Assembly: GCA_002914845.1 (NCBI GenBank)
Contig: JXTC01000396.1
Span: 77,353 to 141,352 of the forward strand
Reading direction: 5' to 3'
Source of the DNA: Trema orientale
Lineage: Eukaryota > Streptophyta > Magnoliopsida > Rosales > Cannabaceae
Length of the DNA stretch: 64,000 bases
Shown here: one piece after another, positions 52,291-63,110 of the stretch
How the letters are laid out: every line of letters begins with the position of its first letter
Numbering within the stretch: position 1 is the stretch's first letter
The notes under the pieces: model-generated
What the model saw: the letters and a program-made list of their open reading frames with translations, nothing else
Database searches by the model: none
Told to the model about the DNA's origin: nothing
Made by a program: the position numbers and the translations under genes

Positions 52291-53039
52291 ACACATCTGA
52301 TGTATTCTATAGTTAGTTAAATAAGGCTGCCCCTTTTAATTAATTGTAGGCAATATTTCATAATAAGAGTACAACCATAGTGATTTGCTTTGTTTTCTAG
52401 AAAATGGTACCTAGGCTTCTAATTATGACGTATTACATCAAGCTGAAGAATCAAGCAACGATTAAGCAAAAAATGAGATAGGTCCTTGACTGGAAGTTTA
52501 CGGACATCAACTTTGTGGTCTATGGATAGAATCAAGTGGTTTATATTTGGTGTTATCATCTAAATTTTGCTCTTGTCATGTCAAGGTTACTTAAAAGAGG
52601 ATATGTATTCTGAGCTTCTCAACGTTGTAGATAATTGGCTACAATATATTTGACTTAGTTAGCAAGTGTTTGACCACGGGCACAGTCACATCTCGTGTTG
52701 TACTCATGCTTATGCTAGATTCTTATCAAATGGAATGTAGTGTGCCAAATGTGCTAGTATATCTTTGTGCCTATCTTCGGTCGACCTATTAAATTGTTAT
52801 AATGGTCAATATTTTATGAATTTTTAAAAAATATTTAATTAAATAATCATATTTTCATTTAAATAATAATCAAAATATGTAATATACCCATAATTATTTG
52901 AAAAGAAAATATTCACTTAAAAATCACTAACGTAAAATTATTCAAAAAAAAAAAAACTAAGAAACCAAAAAGACATACAAAATTTGTAGATATGAATAAT
53001 ATAACAAATAAAAATAAATATATTTTAAAGTATTTAAAG

Positions 53040-53268
53040 TCGTGTTTTTCGTGTTTTTTGGGTCGTGCCATGCTTGTATCGTACTTGTGCCTAAATTCGT
53101 GTCGTGTTAGCCCATAGTGTCCGAAAACTAAAGCTTGGTACGGTCCAATACCTCGTGTCGTGCTTGGCATGGCCTAAAGTCACCTCGTGCCGTGCTGTGC
53201 TCGGCACAGATTTTTTCGTATCGTGCTCTCGTGCCAAATAGGCGGCCTAGCCTATTTGACATCGCTAC
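53040..53268 (-). mobile_element. hAT-like terminal region, one end
   Basis: Read on the minus strand it starts TAGCGATGTCAAATAGGCTA, then carries iterated GGCACGA and GCACGACACG words in a GC-rich island. This form is known from plant hAT-type non-autonomous elements. The other end was not identified. It abuts the array beginning at 53,270. Confidence 0.4.
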
Positions 53269-53269
53269 A

Positions 53270-53750
53270 TACAGAGCATTCTGCTAGAAGGAAACTAAAT
53301 TAGTTTTCAAAAAACCTTTTGTGGTTTCCTGTGATTTACTTATGTTCATGGCATTCTGCTAAAAGAAAACCAAATTAATTTCTAGGAAACGTTTATGATT
53401 TCCTGTGATTTACTAATAGAACATTCAAGAAACCTTTTTAGCTTCTTATGATTTACTTACATACAAGGCATTCCGCTACAAGAAAATCTTTGCGGTTTTG
53501 CATTCCGCTAAAAGAGAACTAAATTGGTTTCCTGTGATTTACTTACGTACATGGCATTCCACTAAAAGAAAACTGAACTAGTTTCTTGTTATTTACTTAC
53601 CTATAGGACTTTCTGATAAAAGGAAACCAAACTGGTTTCTAAAAAACTTTTGTGATTTCCTTTGATTTATTTACCTACAGGACATTCTGCTAAAAACAAA
53701 TCAAACTAGTTTCTAGGAAACCTTTGTGGTTTCTTATGATTTACTTATAT
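53270..53750. repeat. short tandem array, inverted to the 48 kb array
   Basis: Seven to eight units of 50-75 bases read GATTTACTTAxxTACAxGGCATTCTGCTAAAAG, then AAACCAAATTGGTTTC, then GTTTCCT. This is the reverse complement of the unit at 47,991-48,430. Anchors fall near 53,333, 53,406, 53,450, 53,537, 53,589, 53,663 and 53,739. Confidence 0.75.
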
Positions 53751-54088
53751 AAGAATAGAGAAAAAAAGAAAAAAGAGTTATTGTTTTTTAAAAAAGAATT
53801 ACAAATAAGGTGAAAGGAAAAAATAATTAAAAATAGGAAAAGAAAAAATAATTTGAAATGAAAAAAAAAAGAAAAATAAAACTGAGAAAAAAAGAGGGAA
53901 TTGTTTATTAATGACCAATTTGTTTAATTTTATTATCGAAATTTAGTAACTAATTTGGTTTCTACATGTAGATAATATTAAAAATAAAAAAAATAAAAAA
54001 AATAGAAGGAACTAATAACTAATTTGATTTTTTTTTAATTAAAATTAGTAACTAAATTGGTTTTTATTTGTAACTAATATTAAAAAGG

Positions 54089-54300
54089 AATAGCATTTTT
54101 TAGGGGGGAGGGGGGTTGGTTTGACTAAGCATTAATGTTCTATATCCAGTAGTTTTATATCTTGGAATTATGAATCTATATAGAGTTATTTGGCTTTGAA
54201 ATTAGTTTGTTGAATTAATTTATTTCACTGTTATAAATAAGCATGAGTCAATGATTGTTTCGATATCAATGAATATAATCTATTAATTGAAAAACTAATT
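54089..54300 (+). repeat. segmental direct duplication, copy 2
   Basis: Same order as copy 1 at 52,069: AATAGCATTTTTT, G-rich tract, GGTTGGTTTGACTAAGC, TATAGAGTTATTTGGCTTTG, GAATATAATCTAT. Several differences are C in copy 1 against T here, or G against A, suggesting cytosine decay. It leads straight into the large array at 54,300. Confidence 0.85.
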
Positions 54301-55830
54301 TAGTTTCTTGTGGAAGCAAAACTGGTTTTGAGGGGAAACTAGATTAGTTTCTACAAGATACCAATTTGATTTCTATGAAACCAGTTTGGTTTCCACTTAA
54401 AAATAAATTTGATTTTTTGGTTATCACGTGAAACAAATTTGTTTTCCAAATATTATTTTCTCAGGAATGAAAAAACTTATTTGATTTCTTAACATTTACT
54501 TGATAAACTAATTTGCTTTCTACTAGAAATTAATTTTGTTTTTGTTTGAAACTAGTTTGGTTTCCATAATAAACTAACCTAGTTTCTATTTGAAAAACCA
54601 ATTAGTTTTCTAGTTACTATGGAAAACTAGATTGGTTTTCATAAAAATTCAATTTAGTTTCCACTTGAAAACAAATTTAATAATATTAGATCATAGTTAC
54701 TAAAAGAAACTAATTTGGTTTTCCCTCGCACCAAAAACGAATTTGATTTCTACTTGAAAAACAAGTTTAGTTTTTTGGTTGCTACAGGATACCATATAGG
54801 TTTCCACAAGAAACCAGTTCGATTTCCACTTAAAAACAAATTTGATTATTTGATTATTATGTGAAACAAATTTGTTTCCCAAATACTGGTTTCTTAGGAT
54901 TGAAAAACCAATTTAATTTCTCAACATTTATCTGTGAAATAAATTTGCTTTCTATTCAAAACTAATCAATACTAATTTGGTACTTCTAGTTCTATAGTAA
55001 GTATTACTAGAAACTAATTTGATTTACCCTTGAAACTAGTTTCAACAATAAACTAACTTGGTTTCTGCTTGAAAAACTAATTTGGCTTTTTGCTTTAGGA
55101 GACCAGATTGGTTTTCACAAGAAATTAATTTGGTTTCCACTTGAAAATAAATTTCGTAAAATTGGATTCTACTTACTACTAGAAACTAATTTGGTTTTTT
55201 CTCGAAACCAGTTTGGTATCTACAAAAAACCAATTTGGTTTCTACTTAAAAAACTAATTTGATTTTCTGGTTACTATAGGAAATCAGATTTATTTCCGCA
55301 AGAAATTAATTTGGTTTCTACTTGAAAACAAATTTGATTTTTTGATTATTATAAGAAACAGATTTAGTTTCTAAGAAACCAATTTTGTTTCCATAAGAAA
55401 CTAATTTGGTTTCCACTTGAAAACTCAATTTAGTTCCTATGAAACCAATTTGGTTTCCATTTGAAAAACTAATTTAGTTTTCTGGTTACTACGAGAAACC
55501 AATTTAGTCTCCTAGTTACTACGAGAAATTGATTTGGTTTCTATTAGAAACTAGATTAGTTTCTCAAGTTGGTTTCTTGTTACTAATTAAACTAGTAACC
55601 AATTGCTAGATTAGTTTCTGGTTAATAGTAGAAACTAATTTGGTTTTTAATTTCAAGAGTAACTAATCATCATTTAAAAAAAAAAAAAAACAGTACCAAT
55701 TTGTTTTCTCAGTAACTAATATTTGTTTCTCGAGTTAGTTCCTCTTTAATAATCAACTAAGTGACCAACTATTAGATTAGTTTATGGCTAGCAATAGAAA
55801 CTAATTTGGTTTTTATTTTAACTACCCATT
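54300..55830. repeat. 1.5 kb array of AAACCAATTTGGTTTC words, higher-order period about 430
   Basis: Dozens of imperfect copies of GAAACCAATTTGGTTTCC, AAACTAATTTGGTTTCTA and CACTTGAAAACAAATTTGA fill the segment. AAACCAATTTGGTTT is itself a palindrome. Longer phrases recur: GTGAAACAAATTTGTTT at about 54,428 and 54,860, and TTTCTTAACATTTAC / TTTCTCAACATTTAT at about 54,485 and 54,916, so a unit of about 430 bases has been duplicated. No coding frame. It shares its core words with the arrays at 48.0 and 53.3 kb. Confidence 0.75.
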
Positions 55831-56560
55831 TTATTCTTTATGAATAGCTTCTAAAACATCAATAAAGCTCCAATTTTATAAAATAAATTAAGAAAGCAAA
55901 TCCTTCACAAATATTTTATCAAACACTAAATAGGCATCTTTAATGTGGCCATATTTGATATACATATTTGTAGTAATAATTTTAACATCAAATGGTCTTA
56001 AGTACTTTGACAAGTCAATTCCAATATTACCAAATCTCAATGTAAATACCTGCATGATCAAAAACTTTGTAATTTATTATATTGGTTATATATGTCACAT
56101 CACCATTATCATAACTACAATCAATATTTAAAATTAGTAAATTATTATAAAATTATTATAAAATTTACTAACATTTTTCCTGAAAAATCATGTTTGGTTC
56201 ACTTGACAGGTATAAATTATTCTAACAATGGATTAGAATCCAATGAAAATTTGACAGGTAGAAATTATTCTAACAAGGGATAGGAATCCAATGAAAATTT
56301 GAGGTTTCCGCCCATCTTATGACAAATAAACATCATCAAGTTATACTCAGCATGAGACAAAATGCATAAAAAAATACCATTCTATTGAAAATTGCATAAA
56401 CGTTTGACTATAATGGATGTGTCATTTCTTTAAACAATTTCATGGCTTTTGTACAAGAATTCGTATGCAATACTAGACCTATTTTATGCTTCAAAAAAAA
56501 GAAAAATCCTAAACCCAATTCAGGAAATTAGCGACCTTCTTAGCTATAAGAAATGCCTCA
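55831..56560. other. intergenic stretch with a 48-base tandem pair
   Basis: Mostly AT-rich. CAGGTATAAATTATTCTAAC at about 56,206 repeats 48 bases later as CAGGTAGAAATTATTCTAAC, each followed by CCAATGAAAATTTGA. No gene seen. A poly(C) run of about 16 follows at 56,571-56,586. Confidence 0.6.
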
Positions 56561-56599
56561 TACGAATTCAAACCCCCCCCCCCCCCTCTCTCCCCCAAA

Positions 56600-56850
56600 A
56601 AAAAAAATGAAGCCAAAACTGAAGCACCAAACTGTGAAAAAATTGACTAACCTTCTTGAGGTTACTAAAATCAACATATCCATAGCCGAGGGAGCATCGT
56701 GAGATGTCTCCAGTGAAGAAAGTAGACAAAAAACCCATCTGAATTGTCTTCTCATTGCTGCCTTTTTCCGATGGGCTCACTAATTGCATCCGAAATATTA
56801 AAGAAGTTTTGACCAAGGTTTGGTGCCTTTGTAGATCGGCCTGTCCGATC
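56600..56850 (-). pseudogene. fragment resembling a poly(A)-binding-protein RRM
   Basis: An open minus-strand frame contains GDISRCSLGYGYVDFSNLKK, close to the RNP1 region of the first RRM of poly(A)-binding proteins (the family pattern is R-S-L-G-Y-G-Y-V-N-[FY]-[ST]-N). Only about 20 residues fit. The upstream residues in the same frame (SEKGSNEKTIQMGF) do not, and after the match a donor-like GTTAGTC is followed by non-coding sequence. The rest of the protein is missing, so this is at best a captured or decayed exon piece; a chance resemblance to another RRM protein is possible. Confidence 0.35.
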
Positions 56851-56871
56851 ACAAAAAGATCATCTTCTCAG

Positions 56872-57561
56872 TTGTTGGGGTAATTTCTTCAAACTAATCA
56901 GAAAATAATGCATAGCACGGTCAAAAAGGACACGTTGTAATGACATGCCTAAAACGACACCAAACCTACTATGAGTCGACTAGGTCCACAAGATTGGAAG
57001 ACCAGGTATAAACTTCGGTTTACAACCCACGAGGGCGAGCCAAGCAACGGTTGAGGGGCAAAACACCTGATTGGAGTACCAAAGAAGCCAAATTTATGAA
57101 TGAGAAGACCATGACCTGGTCAGTGTCTATGATTAGTGCTGACCAGCTGAACACCCATAGTGGAAGACCAACAACAAATGATGGAAGAAACCAGCCAACT
57201 ATCAAGTAACAGCACGGTTCCGACTGAATAACAAAATAAAGGATAACATAGGCTGTGGAGAGGCTGATACCTAGCCCAATGACATGAGCTTGTCTATACA
57301 AATGGGTAGGTAGGATTCACTCCTATCCTTTCAGGGATACGTGAACATCAACCCTAGCATTTTGGGGACCACAAATCCTCTATAAATAGTCACATATTTA
57401 CTTGAAAGAGGTAAGCCATTACATATCTCCAAAACTCTATTTGTCTCTTTGCTTTTTCTCCTCCTACAGTTTCATTACTATTTATTTACTATTTATTCGA
57501 ATACTTTATTGAATACATCACTAACTACCTTTCTATAGAAGAGATTTAGCAGGTATCACAC
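56872..57561 (+). mobile_element. LTR-like segment, probably gypsy
   Basis: Starts TGTTGGGGTAATTTC and reaches a probable end at GCAGGTATCACA. A good TATA box, CTCTATAAATAG, lies at 57,379-57,390, with a pyrimidine-rich stretch after it, as in the U3/R region of an LTR. The sequence after the proposed end, CCGGTACCACCCCAAT, may be a decayed primer site and leader. The composition is clearly GC-richer than its flanks. No partner LTR or pol was seen. Confidence 0.4.
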
Positions 57562-59334
57562 CGGTACCACCCCAATCAGCTAGTGAAAAGTTCATCTATA
57601 ATATTTTTCAAGGTTGTACGGACCACACCTATATCAAATCTGGGTTTTGACTTCTTTTGAGAAAAAACGACTCGAAGGCGTGTGGTGCGCATTAGTTCAC
57701 GGAGCAAAATCCACACCAACATCAGGCAAGATGGGTTTAGGCCGCCTAACACTCTCTAGATTCATTCTTGAGCATTCAATCTTGAGTTTTTCATTCACAT
57801 CTTATTCAATTGCAAAGAAGTGGTACTTTGTATAAAAAGACCATATAAAACTATGTAAAAGAAAGAACACCGTAATTTTGGTAATATTTTTTCAAAAGTA
57901 ATGCTAGGTGTCATTTTTTTCATTTTTCAATTTTTGGTGCTTTAGACTGAATATGAGTTGGGCTAGGGACATTCGTTCTGTCCCAGTACGACCATTTGAA
58001 TCCTAAATCCCACCATTTTAGACGTCTCTCCTTCATGATAAAGGCAATTGTTAGTCACACTTTCACATTGGTTTAGAGTTTGCAAACTTTTTTAAAGAGC
58101 TTTTTTTGTAACTTATAAAACGAAAATAATAATTAAAAATTGTTTGTACTTACAAGTTTATTTGCTGATGCTTTAGAAATCAGAACCTCATGCTGCACAT
58201 GAGCTATTTTATTTGTTCAATTGAAGCTAGCTCTTTCTTTTAACTTTCCGTATCGGGGCTTTGAATTTTTTGATAAAGTAAAATTTTATGTACATTTATA
58301 GTGTGTTTATAACATGGCACTCTATTTGTGACATTGATTAGCTCAATTTTGAGAAATTTACATCTAGTACTTGCTTTGTGTCTTATATTTCAAAAATACA
58401 CGTTTTCCATTTTTGTTTCAAAAATACCTATTTTTAAGGTATACATTTTACGAGTAAAATATGAATTTGTATATATTATAATATAAATATTTTACCTATG
58501 ATTTACATTTATAGTGTAAAGTTTATATCTATGGTATATATTTTAAAATCTATACCGATTCTTAGGTAAAATTTTCATGTATAACATATGTGTAGTTTAC
58601 ATTTCCCAAAATACGTTCTTCTAATTGAGCTTTTGGTTGAGAATGGCAAAGAACTCCAACAGGAACTAGTTGAGAACAACGATCTTATATATTTTTTTTT
58701 CTTAGTTAAAGCTTTTAATATTTATTGTTTTGGTTAAATTAATTTTTAAAATAAGTATTTTTAAATTTTAAAAGGCATTCTAGTAAATCCAGTACTGAAA
58801 AGTGGTGTTTAACTCATAGATGGTCTAAATTTGTGACAAATGTAAATATGAAGGACAATGTTAATAATATCCATAACACAAAGTATAAAATTATAAAGTA
58901 CAAATATGTTATCTGTAGAATTTATCACTTTAATTTTCGTTTTGTCAAATTTGACGCCGTTTTGATCATTATATTATGATATGCATCGTTAACCACTTTA
59001 AAATTTTCTCGGTGTCTTAGAATTTAGTTTTTGTCAATATTACTCAATAACATAACAAATTTTGGACCCCTTTCAAACAAAAAAAAAAAAAAAACAATCA
59101 AACAAATTTTGGACAATTTTGTTTTTGTTTTATTTATTTAGTCTTTTTAAATGAGCCTTAAAATGAATGTCTTCAGTCTAAAGCGCTCATCATTCAAGTA
59201 AGTAATTTTTTGTAAACACATGACACTATTGGTAGTAAGCTACAACAATGTTTTTCTTCTTACATGGTGTAGGTAGGGTTATCTTTTGTAATGATTCTTT
59301 CTCACGAGCTTATGAAGTAACTCACATCCATCTA
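57562..59334. other. intergenic stretch, nothing recognised
   Basis: AT-rich to mixed composition. One imperfect hairpin, GGGACATTCGTTCTGTCCC, is at 57,968. A poly(A) run lies near 59,079-59,094. No protein-like frame or RNA gene seen. Confidence 0.45.
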
Positions 59335-59541
59335 CAGGGACGGACGCACACTGGGGGCTTAAGCCCCCAATTCCTTTAATATTTTCTTTTGAAAGGCCAA
59401 AAAAATTATATAAATTTATAGTGCTTTACTTTAAATTATATGCAAAGCCCTCACTCAAAAATAAAAAATTATAGAATAATCCTCATAAATAGATAAAATG
59501 AATTCCTAGCACCATTAGACAAAATTAATGGCTCCGTCACT
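59335..59541. mobile_element. hAT-like MITE
   Basis: Left CAGGGACGGACGC and the complement of the right, GTGACGGAGCC, form a diverged terminal inverted repeat of the CAGGGACGGAGCC type. Near the left end is a perfect 16-base palindrome, GGGGGCTTAAGCCCCC (59,353-59,368), a feature I have seen associated with this plant family. TCCATCTA occurs on both sides (59,327 and 59,549) but not directly next to the right end, so the target duplication is uncertain. Confidence 0.5.
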
Positions 59542-59684
59542 AGATGGATCCATCTAGCATATATTTATACACTATTTTGAAGAAAAAAAACTATTTATTA
59601 ATATAATGGATATGGATTTTAACTCCAAGACATTATCAAATCTAAAAGTGTTAATGATTCATTTCATAATGACTATGAAAAGAA

Positions 59685-59946
59685 TGGAAAGATAATAATA
59701 GAAAGTAATAGAAACAAGAACTTTTAGAATAAAAAAATATAATACTTCACCATCTTGCAATATTGCTATACAGGTTTATATATAAAAATTAAAGCTAACT
59801 AAAAGGCTAAAACTAAGGAATGCTTTATTGTTAGTTGTACACGGTAAGAATCAAAAAGAAATCTTTTGATAAAGAAGAAAAGTTGACTATCTAATATGTC
59901 AATAAAATCTGGAGTAAATGCCTATGATCTTGTCAAATTTTCAACA
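59685..59946 (-). repeat. 3' LTR of the copia element
   Basis: On the minus strand it starts TGTTGAAAATTTGACAAG directly after the polypurine tract. A TATA-like TATATAAACC lies near 59,778. The far end is set at a TG (59,685) on the plus strand and is a guess, because no second LTR is in the window for comparison. Confidence 0.5.
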
Positions 59947-59958
59947 CTCCCTCCCTCA
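59947..59958 (-). other. polypurine tract of the copia element
   Basis: Minus-strand TGAGGGAGGGAG lies between the natural stop codon of the polyprotein and the TGTTGA start of the 3' LTR, the expected site for plus-strand priming. Confidence 0.75.
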
Positions 59959-60650
59959 AGTTAGAGCATGAATATCTGTGATGCCCAACTTGCATAGATG
60001 AGTATGGAAAATTATTTTTCCAAGAGATTTGGTTAAGAGATCTGCAACTTGAGTTTGTGATGAAGTAAAAGTAGTAGCAATATATCCAGATTGTATCTTT
60101 TCTCTGACCACATGACAATCCATCTCGATGTGTTTTATTTATTCATGGAATACTGGGTTTGCTGCAATGTGTAATGCTGCTTGGTTATCACAATAAAGCT
60201 TGGCAGGAGTCACGAAATTAACCTGCAAATCTTTGAAGAGATATCTCAACCAAGTGAGCTCATATGTAACGGCAGCCATGGCTCTATATTCTGCTTCTGC
60301 TGAAGATCGTGAGACAATGGTCTGTTTCTTAGTCTTCCAACAGATGAGGGAAGAACCAGAAGTACACAGTAGCCAGAGACTGATCTTTTTGTGGTAGGAC
60401 AACCTCCCCAATCTACATCACAGTAACCAGTCAGAGTCAAATCATTTTGTGCTGCAAAAAATAGCCATTGTCCCGGTGTACTCTTCAAGTACCGAAAAAC
60501 TCGAATTGCCGCATCTAAGTGTGGCTTGCGAGGTTGATTCATAAACTGGCTGAGGAGATGTACTGAATAAGTAATATCAGGCCTTATGATTGTGAGGTAA
60601 ATGAGACGACCAACAAGTATACTTTGATGGATCTTTAAGAAGTTCACCAC
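59956..60650 (-). pseudogene. copia RNase H region (broken)
   Basis: The C-terminal part of the polyprotein. TIIRPDITYSVHLLSQFMNQ leads into the RNase H domain, with GYCDVDWGGCPTTKRSVSGY, VSRSSAEAEYRAMA, LYCDNQAALHIAANPVFHE and QTQVADLLTKSLGK in copia order. A frameshift near 60,350 separates the first two, and a TAA at 60,139-60,141 interrupts just before IKHIEMDCH. The reading then continues to a natural stop at the polypurine tract. It would be non-functional as it stands. Confidence 0.9.
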
Positions 60651-61440
60651 CTGATGGCATAAGCTTGAAGTTTTGCTCCATTGGAAAAGCAGCTAGTGCA
60701 ACTGCAAGGAGTCCCATATCATCTAGGACATCTAATGTATATTTTCGTTGGGAGATAGAAATACCTTTTCTAGAATGTGTAACTTCTATTCCCAGAAAAT
60801 ACTTTAGTTTTCCAAGGTCCTTGATTCGAAAATGCTTATTAAGAAATTCTTTGAGGGTTGTTATTGTTGCCGAATCATTGCCTATTATCATCATATCATC
60901 AACATAGATCAATACAGCTATAAGTAAATCTCCTTGTGTTCTAGTAAAGAGAAAGTAGTCAACCATGGATTGTTTAAAACTAGCCTTGCAGACGGCACAT
61001 GAAACTTGGAATACCAATCACGAGAAACTTGCCTTAATCCATAGAGTGACTTATTAAGTCGACATACCAAGTTCTCCCCCTGTCGGTTGTAATCCGGTGG
61101 CAGAAGCATATAAACTTCTTCATCTAGATCACCATGGAGAAATGCATTTTGAACATCTAGTTGATGAAGTGACCAATTTCTAGTAGCTACAACAGCCAAA
61201 AGACAACGAACTGTAACAAGTTTGGCAACCGGGGAAAATGTTTCTTTGTAATCCATACCTTCAACCTGAGTGTACTTCTTAGCCACGAGTCGAGCTTTGT
61301 ATCATTCAATGGTGCCATTAGAGTGATATTTAATTTTGTAGACCCATTTATAACCAATAGGTTTCTTTCCTTTTGGTAATGTAGTAAGAGTCCAAGTACC
61401 ATTTGCTTCAAGAGCATGAATCTCTGAATCATGGCCTCAC
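60620..61440 (-). pseudogene. copia reverse transcriptase (broken)
   Basis: Contains [68 protein letters not shown] and the catalytic YVDDM box (60,892-60,906), which is intact, then FRIKDLGKLKYFLGIEV. A TGA at 61,302-61,304 stands where the family has Trp. A frame change falls between DWYSKF and the next block (about 60,985), and another near 60,620 in front of the RNase H part. The best-preserved domain of the element. Confidence 0.9.
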
Positions 61441-61865
61441 GCCACTTAGGATCATTCTCTGCCTGGGCAAATGTATTAGGTTCAACAGAACTAGATATGG
61501 TGGCAACAAAGGAGCGATGAGAAGAAGAAAGATTATTATAAGAAACAAAATTGGCTAAAAGATAACGTATACCTTTTCCAGGTTTTGGTATTGAAGATGA
61601 TGGTGAGTTTGGGGGCAGCAAAGTGGCCTGTGAGCAATGAAAATCACGGAGCTAAGTAGAAGGCTGTCTGATACGATCAGATCATCTTAACACAGGTTCA
61701 TCATTTGGAGAGGTAGAAGGCTCAATTGTTTCTTCAAACATAGGTTGATTCTCGAACGGTGAAGTGGTATGAGTTGGTTGAGCATCATAATCAGGTATAG
61801 GCAAGGGCAAGACCTGTGAATTGTGATCTACATTTGTCTCTAAAGTAGAGAAAGCAAACACATCC
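61441..61865 (-). pseudogene. copia integrase-RT linker, heavily decayed
   Basis: Connects the integrase C-terminal part to the reverse transcriptase. Pro/Ser-rich and poorly conserved, as this linker normally is. A recognisable NDPKWREAMIQ motif at about 61,425-61,460 marks the start of the RT region. Stops occur in every frame. Confidence 0.6.
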
Positions 61866-62950
61866 TCATGAAAAATAACATCTCGACTTGAAGAAATTTT
61901 CTGTCTCTAGATCATAAACTTTGTAAGCTTTTTGTCTAGAAGGATATCCAACAAATACACGCTTGCGGGCACGCTGATCAAATTTGTGTTCAGGATAGAT
62001 ATTTGTGGCAAAACATAAACACCCAAAGATACGTAAATGGTTATAAATAGGTGGTTCTTTATATAACATCTCAAATGCTATTTTTCTGGAAAGCAGAGGT
62101 GTAGATAGACGATTAATGAGATATATTGCAGCTAAAACACTCTCTCCCCAAAATCTTAATGGTAAATGGGATTGAAATCTCAAAGCTCGAGCTACATTCA
62201 AAATGTGACAATGTTTGCATTTTACAACTATATTTTGTTGAGGTATTGAAATACAACTATGCCCAAAGAGGATCCCTTAGTCATTAAAAAAATCTAGTAT
62301 GGAAGTAAACTCTCGGCTATTATCTACCCGAAACCTTTTAACTTTACGGTTGAATTGTGTAATAACAATTGCAAAGAAAGCTTTTAACAAAGCTTGTGTC
62401 TCTGATTTAAATCGCATAAGGTAAACCTATGTATATCTTGTAAAATCATCCACAATAGTCAAAAAATAATAAGCACCAGAAAAAGAAGGAATTCCAAAGG
62501 CTCCCCAGATATCACAATGGATTAACTCAAAAGGTTTACTAGTAGAAATAGAACTCAAACTAAAAGGTAGTCTTGTTTGCTTAGCCAAAGGGTAAACATC
62601 ACAAACTTTATTAGGAATAAAACAAATTTCTGGTACTGAATCCGCAAGATGTTTCATAGGTTGAAAGGATGGGTGACCAAGACGTTTGTGCCAAAGGTCT
62701 GATTGTATAAATGCCTGGTTGACTTTTGGAATGAGCAACTTGGATGAAGATGTAGTGTCCGTAGAGAAATAATAAAGGCTATTATGCTGTCTCACCAAAC
62801 CAATCATCCTCTTCGTCGCCAAGTCCTGTAAGATACAAAAATTAGGGAAGAAAGTGACTGAACAATTCAAAAATTTTGTCATTTTACTGATAGATAATAA
62901 ATTAACACAAAATATAGGCACGTGAAGAACATTTGAGAGGGAAAAGTCAG
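61866..62950 (-). pseudogene. copia integrase (broken, catalytic residue lost)
   Basis: The GAG-pre-integrase zinc finger reads WHKRLGHPSF...CDVY; the last Cys position is Tyr (codon 62,592-62,594). The core has the first Asp in ELIHCDIWG and the second in VDN (62,316-62,324), where the usual Gly after DN is Ser. At the third catalytic position, expected to be Glu, the codon at 62,220-62,222 encodes Lys. TAG at 62,427-62,429 and TAA at 62,277-62,279 interrupt. The tail LNVARALRFQSHLPLRFWGE to VFVGYPSRQKAYKVYDLE is well preserved. Confidence 0.9.
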
Positions 62951-63110
62951 AATCAAATTTAACTAATCCGATTGAGTCTATTTGGACCTTATTCCCTGTT
63001 GGGTAATGCAACAGTGCTATATGGAGATGCCCTTGTTTTGTATAACAGGTCAGGGGATGATATGATATGGTCAGTCGCACCACTATCTATTACCCATTTA
63101 TTTGAATGAG
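62951..63110 (-). pseudogene. copia protease (frameshifted)
   Basis: The aspartic protease active site WVIDSGATDH is intact at 63,067-63,096. The frame then ends at TAA 62,989-62,991. The continuation (TGNKVQIDSIG...SNVLHVPIF) is in another frame, so a one-base indel lies near 62,995-63,005. Confidence 0.85.

Noticed and set aside
47991-55830. CRISPR-like array interpretation of the short repeats
   Set aside because: The repeats are diverged, vary in spacing and have no unique spacers of constant length. The host is a plant, where CRISPR arrays do not occur.
57020-57301. 93-codon hydrophobic minus-strand frame that looks like membrane segments
   Set aside because: It lies inside an LTR-like segment with its own plus-strand TATA box. 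T-rich antisense sequence gives hydrophobic residues by default, and no family pattern is visible.
57968-57986. GGGACATTCGTTCTGTCCC as a possible terminator or small RNA hairpin
   Set aside because: A six-base stem with a seven-base loop is expected by chance in a window of this size. No associated gene or U-tract.
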